Positions 15,207 through 23,476 of a stretch of DNA of 64,000 nucleotides are shown piece after piece (positions within the stretch are counted from its first letter, which is position 1; every line of letters begins with the position of its first letter). Origin of the DNA: Clostridia bacterium (GTDB lineage: Bacteria; Bacillota; Clostridia; Oscillospirales; Acutalibacteraceae). The stretch is from positions 62,001 to 126,000 of the forward strand of contig JAFRUO010000003.1 in the NCBI GenBank assembly GCA_017438845.1, in the 5' to 3' direction. Below the pieces are notes generated by a model that saw nothing but the letters and a program-made list of their open reading frames with translations, did no database searches and was not told the DNA's origin. A program made the position numbers and the translations under genes.

Positions 15207-16493
15207 TTATTCGGATTTAATTGTATCAATCACCCATCTTCCGTTTTCAAAGACCATAGTCATGTGCGTCACTTCGTCAATGCCCTGAGAAGGCTCAAGG
15301 TCGTACGAACCGTTGACTGTTACGGATATAGCGTCCGCACTGTCCGAGGTGATTATAAATTTAGAAATAACAGGCACATCGGGCGCGCCGAGTATCGCCC
15401 ATTCGCTTGTATAATTCTTGCCGCCCTCAGTGTAAAAAGCAGAGGCATTCTTTGAGGAAACGCTTTGAATTAAGCTTGACGAAAGCTGCGAAGCGCAAAG
15501 CTTTTTGAAGCTGTCAAGGCTTACAAAGCGTGAATCGACTATCGGGCAGTAGCCGTTGTCAACCTCCTCGCCGTGGGGATAAATGTGCGTATCATAATCA
15601 AAATCAACGGCAAGCAACGATGCGTCTCCGCTTAAAGCGTTGTAATAGTTAATCGCAGGAGCAAAATATGCGTTGCCGAACTGACTGTCTGTCATGCCGA
15701 GAATACGGCTGCGTTCAGCCTCCTTGTCCGACGCAAAATTCAAGCCCGAAACGTCAAGGTAAACAGCGGGACGCACGGAATAATCGGTTCTTTCGGCACC
15801 GCCCTCACTGCTTGAGCCCGTCAAAATTTCACCCTTGATATTAACACGGGGCGCATTGGCGCTCTGCTCCTCAAGTTTGAGCCACCAGCCACAGGCACCG
15901 TCCTTGACATAAGAGCCCTGAGCCTGAGCGTATGCGGTCGCAGAACAGATTCTCGACTGACTCGAGCCGAAATATTTCTCCGCCTCCGCTTTTGTCAGCA
16001 GGAAGGGATAGCCGCCGTAAAAGTATTCGTTTTTCATCTCCTCGCAAAGGTGCGACTGCTCTTCAAAGGTAAAGGCGGTCGAAACAAATTCCTCGCAAAG
16101 CCATCTTTCAAGAGAACTGCTCCAACCGTCGGTTTCGCCCTTTGTGTCGTTATACGGCTTTGAGTCGAGAGCGCAACGGCTGATTAAAAGGTAAACGTCG
16201 CCCTGCTTGTCGAGCACTGTCCACTCAATCGGCTCCTTGCCGTTGAGAGTGTTATTGTCCTGCTCATAAGAGCCGAATCTTACGGTGTCGCCGATATTGT
16301 TGCTGCCTGCGTAAGCGGGCGCAGTCCTTACGGCAGAGCTCTGTGCGGAGTCCGAGCCGCTGTTGTCTGCCTGAGCAACATTGCTGTTCTGGTTAACGTT
16401 GTTGACGTTTACATTAACATTTGTTTGTCCGCAGGACGTAAATACAAGTGCGATTAAAAGCAGTGCAAGAATTATGCTTAAATGTTTTTTCAT
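15207..16493 (-). CDS. DUF6273-domain lipoprotein
   Basis: 428 residues from the ATG at 16493 (GGGAGGG upstream; a longer frame has no ribosome site). The signal peptide ends in a lipobox LVFTSC (Cys about 21). An Asn/Val-rich spacer follows, then a DUF6273-like domain (about 60-265; GDTVRFGSYEQDN, PIEWTVLDKQGDVYLLIS, WWLK, YSVRPAVYLDVSG). The C-terminal half (about 270-428) is unassigned and ends in a beta-rich NTF2-like pattern (FIITSDSADAISVTVNGSYDL, VFENGRWVIDTI). An exported surface or membrane-attached protein of unknown role, with its own promoter. Confidence 0.85.
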   Translation of the reverse strand: MKKHLSIILALLLIALVFTSCGQTNVNVNVNNVNQNSNVAQADNSGSDSAQSSAVRTAPAYAGSNNIGDTVRFGSYEQDNNTLNGKEPIEWTVLDKQGDVYLLISRCALDSKPYNDTKGETDGWSSSLERWLCEEFVSTAFTFEEQSHLCEEMKNEYFYGGYPFLLTKAEAEKYFGSSQSRICSATAYAQAQGSYVKDGACGWWLKLEEQSANAPRVNIKGEILTGSSSEGGAERTDYSVRPAVYLDVSGLNFASDKEAERSRILGMTDSQFGNAYFAPAINYYNALSGDASLLAVDFDYDTHIYPHGEEVDNGYCPIVDSRFVSLDSFKKLCASQLSSSLIQSVSSKNASAFYTEGGKNYTSEWAILGAPDVPVISKFIITSDSADAISVTVNGSYDLEPSQGIDEVTHMTMVFENGRWVIDTIKSE

Positions 16494-16520
16494 ATTATCC
16501 CTCCCGAAAATGATATAATT

Positions 16521-16549
16521 ATTATAGCAGAAACCTTGACGGGAAACAA
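16521..16549 (-). promoter_or_regulatory. Promoter of the DUF6273 lipoprotein gene
   Basis: Minus-strand TTGTTT (16549-16544), 17-base spacer, perfect TATAAT (16526-16521). Confidence 0.65.
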
Positions 16550-16566
16550 TACTCTGTGAGAGAACA

Positions 16567-16593
16567 AAACGGACGGGTAGCACCCGTCCGTTT
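16567..16593 (-). terminator. Terminator after the pgm operon
   Basis: Perfect 12-bp stem AAACGGACGGGT / ACCCGTCCGTTT with a three-base loop; on the minus strand it is followed by TTG with a short T-run. It follows the 31-residue ORF. Confidence 0.7.
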
Positions 16594-16608
16594 AAACGTT
16601 TCTCTTCC

Positions 16609-16704
16609 TCAGAACAGCACGGTGAGTGCTACTGAGATTGCGCTGCCTGCCATAAGCACGGCGAGGACTATGCAAATAATTTTAATCACTTTTTTGTTTA
16701 ACAT
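16609..16704 (-). CDS. 31-residue predicted single-pass membrane peptide
   Basis: The frame begins MLNKKVIKIICIVLAVLMAG, has a positively charged start and one hydrophobic helix, and ends in VLF before TGA. The ATG lies 11 bases after the phosphoglucomutase stop with GGAG at good spacing, and a strong hairpin follows. These features support translation. In size and pattern (short basic N-terminus, one helix) it recalls Prli42-type stressosome peptides of Bacillales, but that is a resemblance only. Confidence 0.6.
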   Translation of the reverse strand: MLNKKVIKIICIVLAVLMAGSAISVALTVLF

Positions 16705-16715
16705 TTTCTGCTCCG

Positions 16716-18434
16716 TTATATTCCCAGAATTTTTTCCATGTCGGCGGACATAAGCTTTGTCTTATCCTCTGCCGAAGCTCTGTCAGCGGCAACGGCGGTG
16801 ATATAAATCTTGATTTTAGGCTCTGTGCCCGAAGGACGGACGATTACGCCCGAGCCGCCCGGCAGCCTGAAGGACAGGACATTCGACTTGGGAAGCTTAA
16901 TTTCGGAAACGCTGCCGCTTTCGGTGTCGGTGCAGGTGCTCTGAAGGTAGTCGGAAACGGTGAGCACCTTCTCCCCTGCGATTTCCTTGGGCGGATTGTT
17001 GCGAAGGGAAGTCATCATATCGCTCATCTTCTGCATTCCTGCCGCACCCTCAAAATTAAAGTTGAGAAGGGAGTTGAGGAACATACCGTACTGCTTATAG
17101 ATGTTCTGCATCTGGTTGTAAAGGCTGATGCCCTTTGACTTATAGTAAGCCGCCATTTCGCAGATAAGCATTGAAGCAACGACTGCGTCCTTGTCCCTTG
17201 CATGAGCGCCTCTGAGGTAGCCGTAGGACTCCTCCATACCGACGATAAAGCGTTCGGTTTCGTTCTTCTTTTCAAGCTTGGTAATAAGCTCGCCGATATA
17301 CTTAAAGCCCGTGAGAAGGTCGGCGGTCTCTGCGCCGTAGTTCTTTGCGATTTCGGTTACGAGCTGAGAGGTAACGATAGTCTTGACAACAATCGGGTTT
17401 GCAGGAAGCTTGCCCTGCTCTTTAAGAGAGGAAAGAAGGTATTCGGTAAGCATAATGCCGACCTCGTTGCCGCTCATGAGCTTATATTCGCCGTTGTCAA
17501 GCACTGCGATACCGACTCGGTCACAGTCAGGGTCGGTGGCAAGAAGCAAATCAGCCTTTTCGCTTTCGGTCATGGCGATAGCGCATTCAAAAACCTGCTT
17601 GATTTCGGGATTCGGGAAGGGACAGGTCGGGAAGTTGCCGTCAGGAAGCTCCTGCTCCTTAACAACTCTGACATTGTCAATGCCGATTCTTTTAAGGATA
17701 GCCCTGACGTGCTTGTTACCCGTGCCGTTAAGGGGAGTATAAATTACGGAAAGGTCTGCCTTTTCGCAAACGCCCTCGTTAACTCTTGCTTTGAGAACTT
17801 CATTGTAAAAGCTTTCGACAACCTCATCGCCGATGTACTCGATTATTCCGTCTTTAACACCCTCGTCAAAGTCCATTGTCTTTGCGCCGTCAAACATATC
17901 GACCTTCTGAATAAACTCATAGGTCTTTGCCGCCGCTTCATCGGTCATCTGATAGCCGTTGGGGTCGTAGCATTTATAACCGTTGTATTTTGCAGGGTTA
18001 TGGCTTGCGGTGAGGATTATGCCAGAAGCGCATTTAAAGTAACGTACCGCATAGGAAAGCATGGGCGTCGGCACAAGCTCGGGATAAATGTAAACCTTAA
18101 TGCCGTTCGCCGCAAGAACACCTGCGGCGGATTTCGAGAAGACATCCGACTTAATTCTTGAGTCGTATGCGATAGCAACGCTCGGGTTTTCAAAAGCTGA
18201 GTTAAGGTAGTCGGCAAGTCCCTGCGTAGCCTGGTTTACGGTATAGATATTCATACGGTTTGTTCCTGCGCCGATTACACCGCGCAGACCTGCCGTACCG
18301 AATTCAAGGTTTTTGTAGAAGCGGTCGAGTATTTCGTCCTCGTTGCCCCTGACGGAGTTTAATTCATTTATTAAATCCTCATCGGCAACTGCCTTTTCGC
18401 ACCAAAGCGAATAAAGAGCATTTATGTCATTCAT
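16716..18434 (-). CDS. pgcA: Phosphoglucomutase / phosphomannomutase
   Basis: 572 residues, the length of B. subtilis PgcA. The phosphoserine loop is TASHNPAKYNGYK, the Mg site is DPDCDRVG, the sugar-binding loop is GMEESYGYL, and the phosphate-binding C-terminus is RPSGTEPKIKIY. It interconverts glucose 1- and 6-phosphate, feeding UDP-glucose and envelope polysaccharide precursors. It has a strong promoter and AAGGAGG. The 31-residue membrane peptide follows in the same transcript. Substrate preference (glucose versus mannose) cannot be settled from sequence alone. Confidence 0.93.
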   Translation of the reverse strand: MNDINALYSLWCEKAVADEDLINELNSVRGNEDEILDRFYKNLEFGTAGLRGVIGAGTNRMNIYTVNQATQGLADYLNSAFENPSVAIAYDSRIKSDVFSKSAAGVLAANGIKVYIYPELVPTPMLSYAVRYFKCASGIILTASHNPAKYNGYKCYDPNGYQMTDEAAAKTYEFIQKVDMFDGAKTMDFDEGVKDGIIEYIGDEVVESFYNEVLKARVNEGVCEKADLSVIYTPLNGTGNKHVRAILKRIGIDNVRVVKEQELPDGNFPTCPFPNPEIKQVFECAIAMTESEKADLLLATDPDCDRVGIAVLDNGEYKLMSGNEVGIMLTEYLLSSLKEQGKLPANPIVVKTIVTSQLVTEIAKNYGAETADLLTGFKYIGELITKLEKKNETERFIVGMEESYGYLRGAHARDKDAVVASMLICEMAAYYKSKGISLYNQMQNIYKQYGMFLNSLLNFNFEGAAGMQKMSDMMTSLRNNPPKEIAGEKVLTVSDYLQSTCTDTESGSVSEIKLPKSNVLSFRLPGGSGVIVRPSGTEPKIKIYITAVAADRASAEDKTKLMSADMEKILGI

Positions 18435-18467
18435 TGTAAAGCCTCCTTAAAGAATATTAACAGATAT

Positions 18468-18496
18468 ATTATAATCCTTAATTGTGAGGATGTAAA
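18468..18496 (-). promoter_or_regulatory. Promoter of phosphoglucomutase
   Basis: Minus-strand TTTACA (18496-18491), 17-base spacer, perfect TATAAT (18473-18468). Confidence 0.75.
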
Positions 18497-18513
18497 CAGA
18501 ATTTTGTAAAAAG

Positions 18514-18544
18514 AAAGTCTGTCATCTTTAAGAGGACAGACTTT
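18514..18544 (-). terminator. Terminator after pduL
   Basis: AAAGTCTGTC (18514-18523) with GACAGACTTT (18535-18544); on the minus strand a T-rich stretch follows. Confidence 0.75.
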
Positions 18545-18553
18545 GTTGTTTTA

Positions 18554-19129
18554 TCAGTCGAGAATAATTCCCATTGTGCCGGGTGCGGCAAGAACGGCAT
18601 TAGCCTCGTCGGTGTCGATATGCATTGCAAGAGCATACTTGGGGCTTACTCTTACTACGGTGTCGCCGAAAACAAGAGAGCGCTCTGCAGAGTCGATTTT
18701 AACGGAAACGACCTGCTTGTCACTGAGTCCGTACTTTTCGGCGTCCTCGGGGGTCATATGAATGTGGCGCTTTGCAATAATAACGCCTTCGCTGAGCTCA
18801 ACCTCGCCCTTAGGTCCTACAAGCTTGCACGCTCCGCTGCCCTTAACGTCGCCCGACTCACGCACGGGAGCCTTAACGCCGATTGAACGTGCATCGGAAG
18901 CAGAGATTTCAACCTGACATTCGGGTCTTACGGGTCCTAAAATTGAAACTGCAGGGAAGCTCGATTTCTCACCGATAACCTGAACTCTTTCCTCACAGGC
19001 GAACTGTCCGGGCTGAGAAAGGTCCTTTTTCTTCGTAAGCTCATAGCCCTTGCCGAAAAGTGTTTCAAGAGCCTCCTGAGTAACATGAACGTGTCTTGCA
19101 GAAACTTCTACCAATACTGTTTTTTCCAT
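18554..19129 (-). CDS. pduL: Phosphate acyltransferase, PduL type
   Basis: 191 residues. It has the two histidine motifs of PduL (SARHVHV about 10-16 and AKRHIHM about 122-128), which bind the catalytic zinc ions. It interconverts acyl-CoA and acyl phosphate (acetyl or propionyl), replacing Pta in many Clostridia for acetate and ATP formation. It begins directly at the first domain with no extra N-terminal helix, so no microcompartment-targeting peptide is visible and it is probably cytosolic. It has a good AAAGGAG site and its own terminator. Confidence 0.92.
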   Translation of the reverse strand: MEKTVLVEVSARHVHVTQEALETLFGKGYELTKKKDLSQPGQFACEERVQVIGEKSSFPAVSILGPVRPECQVEISASDARSIGVKAPVRESGDVKGSGACKLVGPKGEVELSEGVIIAKRHIHMTPEDAEKYGLSDKQVVSVKIDSAERSLVFGDTVVRVSPKYALAMHIDTDEANAVLAAPGTMGIILD

Positions 19130-19157
19130 TTTTATTCTCCTTTAATATGGTGATTAC

Positions 19158-19182
19158 GGCAGGAGCAAGCCCCTGCCCTACG
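19158..19182. repeat. Dispersed palindrome, family A copy 1
   Basis: GGCAGGAGC-AA-GCCCCTGCC followed by CTACG, between the SDR gene and pduL. It matches the core of the palindromes at 31029-31055 and 32279-32306 (GGCGGGAGC-AA-GCCCCCGCC then CTACG). Confidence 0.7.
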
Positions 19183-19198
19183 TTTAACGTGGTTGTTG

Positions 19199-20047
19199 TT
19201 ATACGCCCGAATAGGCGTTGAAGCCGCCGTCAACGGCAATTGTTGTGCCGGTGATAAAGCCCGAATAATCCTCATCACAAAGGAACATAAGCGTACCCTC
19301 AAGCTCCTTTGGCTCGCCTAAGCGGTTCATGGGAGTTGCGGCAAGAATCTTCTTTGTTCTGTCGGTGGGGCTGCCGTCCTCGTTCCAGAGAAGAGTTTTG
19401 TTCTGATTGGTCGAAAAGAAGCCGGGAGCGATTGAATTAACACGGATGCCGACATCGGCAAAGTGTACCGCCATAAACTCGGTAAAGTTCTTTACCGCCG
19501 CCTTTGCCGCAGAATATGCGGGAATTTTGGTAAGCGGACGGAAGGCGTTCATCGAGGTAATCATAACAATACAGCTGTTTTCCTTTTTTGCCATATCACG
19601 GGCAAAAACCTGAGTGGGAATCAGCGTACCTAAAAAGTTAAGGTTAAAGACGAAGGATATTCCCTGCGGGTCAAGGTCAAAGAAGGTTTTGATGTCATCA
19701 TTCTTTTCATATAGGTCAACCTCTTCAAGCGTTTCCTTGGAGGTTGTACCCTTGGGGTTATTTCCGCCTGCGCCGTTTAAAAGTATGTCGCAGGTGCCGA
19801 GCTTTTCGTTGACAATATCTCTCGCCTTCTGCATACTTTCGGTTTCAAGCACGTTACAGCCGACTGCGATTGCAGTGCCGCCGTCACGGTTTATTTCGTC
19901 GGCAACCTTCTGCGCCGCCGCTTCGTTTAAGTCGAGCACGGCTACCTTTACGCCCTGACGTGCAAGCGCCTTTGCAAAATCACCGCAAAGCACTCCGCCG
20001 CCGCCCGTAACCACGGCAACCCTGCCTTTAAGCTTTTCGTGAGTCAT
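19199..20047 (-). CDS. uxuB: SDR-family D-mannonate / fructuronate oxidoreductase
   Basis: 282 residues from the ATG at 20047, preceded by AGGAGG at ideal spacing; the frame is open far upstream but overlaps the next gene and is not coding. It has the NAD(P) glycine motif TGGGGVLCG (about 12-20), GAGGNNPKGTT (about 90-100), catalytic Ser and YSAAK (Tyr about 170), and the C-terminal GTTIAVDGGF. It resembles the SDR-type YjmF/UxuB, which links D-mannonate and D-fructuronate in hexuronate use. No other uronate genes are in view, so the substrate is inferred from family motifs. Confidence 0.8.
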   Translation of the reverse strand: MTHEKLKGRVAVVTGGGGVLCGDFAKALARQGVKVAVLDLNEAAAQKVADEINRDGGTAIAVGCNVLETESMQKARDIVNEKLGTCDILLNGAGGNNPKGTTSKETLEEVDLYEKNDDIKTFFDLDPQGISFVFNLNFLGTLIPTQVFARDMAKKENSCIVMITSMNAFRPLTKIPAYSAAKAAVKNFTEFMAVHFADVGIRVNSIAPGFFSTNQNKTLLWNEDGSPTDRTKKILAATPMNRLGEPKELEGTLMFLCDEDYSGFITGTTIAVDGGFNAYSGV

Positions 20048-20090
20048 AGTATCCTCCTGTGCCAATTTGTACTTCTTATAATCCACAGAT

Positions 20091-20119
20091 ATTTTAGCAC
20101 TAATGTAATTTAATGGCAA
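20091..20119 (-). promoter_or_regulatory. Promoter of the SDR gene
   Basis: Minus-strand TTGCCA (20119-20114), 17-base spacer, TAAAAT (20096-20091). Confidence 0.55.
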
Positions 20120-20182
20120 TATTTTTATTGCTTTTAAAGGAAAAATATTTGCGAAAAGAGGTCGGTGTACGCTGTCGGAGTA

Positions 20183-20210
20183 TTGTAAAAAAACGGGTAT
20201 ATGATAAAAT
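20183..20210 (+). promoter_or_regulatory. Promoter of the LRR-SLH gene
   Basis: TTGTAA (20183-20188), 16-base spacer, TAAAAT (20205-20210), 25 bases before the ATG. Confidence 0.5.
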
Positions 20211-20234
20211 ATAAAAAAACAACGGAGGGATAAT

Positions 20235-21596
20235 ATGAAAAACAAAACAACAAAAAGAATACTTTTCGGCGTGCTTGCGCTGATAATGATTGTAACTTCC
20301 CTGCCCCTTGCAGGCGTGGCTTCCTTTGCGTACACAAGCGGCAACTGGGAATACACCGTAAGCGGCGGCGAAGCGACCATTACGGCATACAACGGCGGCG
20401 ATGTCAGCAAGCTTACAGTACCTGCAACTCTCGGCGGATATAAGGTAACGACGGTAAAGTATGATATATTTTTTTGTAATAAATTTGATACGGTAACCTT
20501 TTCCGAGGGAATTGAGGATATTGACGGTTGCTTTATGTACTGTGAGGTAAAGACAATCAATCTCCCTTCAACCTTTTATACCGATTATTTCGGTTTTTGC
20601 GGATATTACGCATGCTCAAATGTTGAAAAAATCAATATAAATTCCTCAAACCCTTATTTTTCTTCATCCAACGGAGTTGTGTTCAACAAAGACAAAACTG
20701 TTTTGCTCGAATACCCCGACGGAAAAAAGGACACAAGCTACAAAATACCCGGCACGGTAAAGGAAATCAGCCGAGAGTCTTTTCACGGAGCAAAAGCGCT
20801 CAAGGACGTTACCATACCGAGCAGCGTTAAAACGATAGGGATGGACGCCTTTGAGTCAACAGGTCTTGAAAAGGTTGTTATTCCCAAAACGGTTACAAAC
20901 ATCGGTGACTATGCATTCGGATATTATTTAATTCCGCATAGCGGAACGTATGAGGTTCCCGGCTTTGTGGTTTTCGGCGTTAAGGGAAGCGAAGCCGAAA
21001 GATATGCGAAGAACAACGGCTTTATATTCTGCGAAATCGGAGAGTTCCCCGACGTGGCAAAGGGCAGCTGGTACTATGACGCAGTAAAATATGTAAGCAA
21101 AAAGGGCTTCATTACCGGTTACCAGAACGGTAGATTCGGGCCTTCGGAAAACATCAGACGTCAGGATTTTGTAAGCATACTTGCAAGAATTTCAGGCGCT
21201 GACCTTTCGCAGTATCAGAACGTAAAGCCCAAGCTTTCCGACGTAAAGCAGGGCTCCTACTACGCCGCCGCAGTTAACTGGGCGGTTGACGAGGGTATTA
21301 TTGCAGGCTATCAGAACGGTAAATTCGGCGTAGGCGACCCGATTACCCGCGAGCAGGTTGCGGCAATTTTCTACAGATATATGGGAGAGCCTTATGTCAG
21401 CGGTGCGGACTCCGTGCTTGCAAAGTTCAGGGACAGAAGCAAAATCAGCCCCTATGCGAAAACGGCTGTTGCCTGGGCGGTGCAGAACAATATAATCAGC
21501 GGAATGTCCGACGGCAGAATAGCCGCAAAGGAGGGCGCATCAAGAGCGCAGATTGCCGTTATTATTCAGAAAATGGACCAGAAGGGTATGTTTTAA
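20235..21596 (+). CDS. BspA-type LRR protein with three SLH domains
   Basis: 453 residues. The signal peptide (about 1-32, basic start then LIMIVTSLPLAGVASFAYT) is followed by BspA-type leucine-rich repeats (about 40-265; LKDVTIPSSVKTIGMDAFES, LEKVVIPKTVTNIGDYAF). Three surface-layer homology domains follow (about 275-325, 335-385, 393-450; for example DVAKGSWYYDAVKYV and ITREQVAAIFYRY). SLH domains bind pyruvylated cell-wall polysaccharide, so the protein should sit on the cell surface and present the LRR part to partners. A polysaccharide pyruvyl-transferase-like gene occurs at 46.1 kb. GGAGGG ribosome site and own promoter; a hairpin lies 85 bases downstream. Confidence 0.92.
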   Translation: MKNKTTKRILFGVLALIMIVTSLPLAGVASFAYTSGNWEYTVSGGEATITAYNGGDVSKLTVPATLGGYKVTTVKYDIFFCNKFDTVTFSEGIEDIDGCFMYCEVKTINLPSTFYTDYFGFCGYYACSNVEKININSSNPYFSSSNGVVFNKDKTVLLEYPDGKKDTSYKIPGTVKEISRESFHGAKALKDVTIPSSVKTIGMDAFESTGLEKVVIPKTVTNIGDYAFGYYLIPHSGTYEVPGFVVFGVKGSEAERYAKNNGFIFCEIGEFPDVAKGSWYYDAVKYVSKKGFITGYQNGRFGPSENIRRQDFVSILARISGADLSQYQNVKPKLSDVKQGSYYAAAVNWAVDEGIIAGYQNGKFGVGDPITREQVAAIFYRYMGEPYVSGADSVLAKFRDRSKISPYAKTAVAWAVQNNIISGMSDGRIAAKEGASRAQIAVIIQKMDQKGMF

Positions 21597-21680
21597 AAGC
21601 AGTAAACATAACATCGGTGCTTTTGCATAAGCCCTAAAAAGACCGCCTACAATGCGGCACTGAATTTAATTATCGCATAA

Positions 21681-21716
21681 AAAACGGGCAACCGCACAGG
21701 AGCGGTTGTCCGTTTT
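21681..21716. terminator. Hairpin terminator after the LRR-SLH gene
   Basis: AAAACGGGCAACCGC (21681-21695) with GCGGTTGTCCGTTTT (21702-21716), long stem with one mismatch. It lies in the 316-base gap 21597-21912, which otherwise holds a repeat and no supported gene. Confidence 0.7.
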
Positions 21717-21812
21717 GCCTGTTCAGGCTTACCATTGAGAGAAAGCTGTCACCGTAGCTAACCGATGAGGCAGATTATTATTGTTCAATCGCAGAAAGTT
21801 GCATTTTTTATT

Positions 21813-21880
21813 ACGGTGCTTCGCACCTACACCTCATCCGTCTGCTTCGCAGTCACCTTCCCCTCAAGGGGAAGGCTTTT
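21813..21880. repeat. Dispersed repeat, family B
   Basis: A segment containing ACGGTGCTTCGCACC, ACCTCATCCG and the perfect palindrome CCTTCCCCTCAAGGGGAAGG (21856-21875), then CTTTT. Blocks of the form CACCTCATCCG...CACCTTCCCCTCAAGGGGAAGGC are, to my knowledge, common intergenic repeats in gut Clostridia. Confidence 0.65.
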
Positions 21881-21912
21881 ATTGTCATTTCTCAAGGGAG
21901 CTTTTTTATTTG

Positions 21913-22644
21913 TTATTCGTTTTTGATTTTGTTAAGAAACTCAATATCCTTTTCCGTAAGGTCGGCTTCTTTGAGAAGCTCGGGCCTTTTTTTTAGGGTT
22001 GTTTCAAGCGACTTTTCCCTGCGCCAGCGATCAATATTTTCGTGGTGTCCCGAAATTAAAACCTCGGGCACTTTTTTGCCGTGCCACTCATAAGGACGGG
22101 TGTACTGCGGATATTCAAGCAAGCCGTTAAAATGGCTTTCAAGGCTGATTGCCTCCTCATTCGGAAGCACGCCGTCAATCATTCTTGCAATAGCGTCGCT
22201 GAGCACAAGCGCAGGCAACTCTCCGCCCGTAAGCACATAATCACCTATCGAGATTTCCTCGTCAACGATTTCCTCAAGCACTCTTTCGTCCACGCCCTCG
22301 TAATGGCCGCAGAGGAGCACAATGCCGTCAAGCAACGCCAATTCCTTCACCCTTTGCTGAGTGAGCGTTTTGCCCTGCGGAGAAAGGTAAATAAGGTGCG
22401 GCTTTTTTTCAAAGCCGGAGCAAACGTCAAGGTAACAGTCATAAATCGGCTGAGTTTGCATAAGCATACCCATACCGCCGCCGTAAGGAGCGTCATCCAC
22501 ACGGTTGTGCTTATCAAGCGTATAATCCCTTATATTGACGGCTGAGATGTCAATAAGCCCCTTCTCCCTCGCCCTGCCGACTATGCTCTCGCTGAGCACG
22601 GCGTTGCACATTTCGGGGAAGAGCGTCATAATGCTAATTTTCAT
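21913..22644 (-). CDS. trmD: tRNA (guanine37-N1)-methyltransferase
   Basis: 243 residues. SPOUT-class trefoil-knot enzyme with MTLFPEMC, YGGGMGMLM, LLCGHYEGVDERV and the knot motif IGDYVLTGGELPALVLSDA. It methylates G37 of tRNAs reading CNN codons with S-adenosylmethionine and so prevents frameshifting. Its start overlaps the rimM end by 11 bases and has GAAGGA. Last gene of ylxM-ffh-rpsP-khpA-rimM-trmD. Confidence 0.97.
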   Translation of the reverse strand: MKISIMTLFPEMCNAVLSESIVGRAREKGLIDISAVNIRDYTLDKHNRVDDAPYGGGMGMLMQTQPIYDCYLDVCSGFEKKPHLIYLSPQGKTLTQQRVKELALLDGIVLLCGHYEGVDERVLEEIVDEEISIGDYVLTGGELPALVLSDAIARMIDGVLPNEEAISLESHFNGLLEYPQYTRPYEWHGKKVPEVLISGHHENIDRWRREKSLETTLKKRPELLKEADLTEKDIEFLNKIKNE

Positions 22645-23170
22645 TTTCCTTCACACTCTCCTCGCCGTCAAACAGTCCTCTGAGCGCTTTGATATAAGCG
22701 GTTTTATTTTCGGCGTCAACGCTTAACACCACGCTTTTTACGGCGGGTACAAGTACGTCCTTACCGTCGGGAGTTCTGACCGTCCAGACATCGTTTGCAG
22801 GGTATTTGTCAACAGCGCTTATTTTTCCGTAAACTCTGCCGTTTTCCTTTTCGACAACGCTGCAGCCGATAAGGTCGTCAATAAACCAGCTGTTGTCCGA
22901 AAGCTTTACGTCGTTACGGTCAATGTAAAGGACAGTGTTGCGAAGCGCCTGAGCCTTTTCCATGCTGTCAACGCCGTCGAGGGTGATAAGCACAACATTG
23001 CCGTGCTCACGAGCCTTTAAGACAGCGACGGCTTTTTCTCCGTTAGCGTCGAAGTATACGGTTTTGAATTGTTTAACAAAATCGGCAGAGTCACACCACG
23101 GGTTAAGGCGCATTTCACCTTTTACGCCGTGGGTGCCGACAATCTGACCGAGTTCAAGATATTTGTTCAT
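22634..23170 (-). CDS. rimM: 16S rRNA processing / 30S maturation factor
   Basis: 178 residues from the ATG at 23170 (YLELGQIVGTHGVKGEMRLN follows). The N-terminal RimM barrel ends near residue 90 and the C-terminal PRC-barrel holds WFIDDLIGCSV and DVLVPAVKSVV. It binds S19 and helps mature the 30S head. The ribosome site is weak (GAAGAA). A perfect palindrome (family A repeat) sits in the short gap between khpA and this gene. Next to trmD as in most bacteria. Confidence 0.93.
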   Translation of the reverse strand: MNKYLELGQIVGTHGVKGEMRLNPWCDSADFVKQFKTVYFDANGEKAVAVLKAREHGNVVLITLDGVDSMEKAQALRNTVLYIDRNDVKLSDNSWFIDDLIGCSVVEKENGRVYGKISAVDKYPANDVWTVRTPDGKDVLVPAVKSVVLSVDAENKTAYIKALRGLFDGEESVKENEN

Positions 23171-23189
23171 TTCTTCAGGATAGCATAAC

Positions 23190-23209
23190 GGCGGAGGCAA
23201 GCCTCCGCC
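23190..23209. repeat. Dispersed palindrome, short family A variant, inside operon
   Basis: GGCGGAGGC-AA-GCCTCCGCC, a perfect inverted repeat placed between khpA and rimM, within the transcribed leader of rimM. No T-run follows in either direction. Confidence 0.65.
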
Positions 23210-23222
23210 TTAAAAATAAATA

Positions 23223-23456
23223 TCAGTCAATATCTACCTGTACCTTAGCGCCGTCCTTGTTTGCACGTGCCTTGATAACAGTTCTGATAGCCTTGGCTAT
23301 TCTGCCCTGCTTGCCGATAACCCTGCCCATTTCGCTTTCCTCAACATGAAGGTGGTACACGGTTATGCCTCTTTCATTGGGCTCGTCCACACTGACGCTG
23401 ACCTTGTCGGGATTTTCAACAAGGCCCTTAGCGATTGTTTCAAGAAGTTCCTTCAT
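23223..23456 (-). CDS. khpA: KH-domain RNA-binding protein KhpA
   Basis: 77 residues with a single KH domain; the RNA-binding GxxG loop is GKQGRIAKAI (about 51-60). KhpA (YlqC) binds RNA, usually with KhpB, and in Gram-positive cocci affects cell elongation. Located between rpsP and rimM, its conserved place. GGGAGG ribosome site. Confidence 0.93.
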   Translation of the reverse strand: MKELLETIAKGLVENPDKVSVSVDEPNERGITVYHLHVEESEMGRVIGKQGRIAKAIRTVIKARANKDGAKVQVDID

Positions 23457-23476
23457 TTACAAAGACCTCCCGAAGG

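Noticed and set aside
17202..18161. 319-codon plus-strand frame opposite phosphoglucomutase
   Set aside because: It lies wholly inside a confidently identified gene, shows no motif, and has no promoter or ribosome site.
20048..20560. N-terminal extension of the SDR gene
   Set aside because: The frame is open, but it crosses the promoter and start of the LRR-SLH gene on the other strand, and the ATG at 20047 has an ideal AGGAGG.
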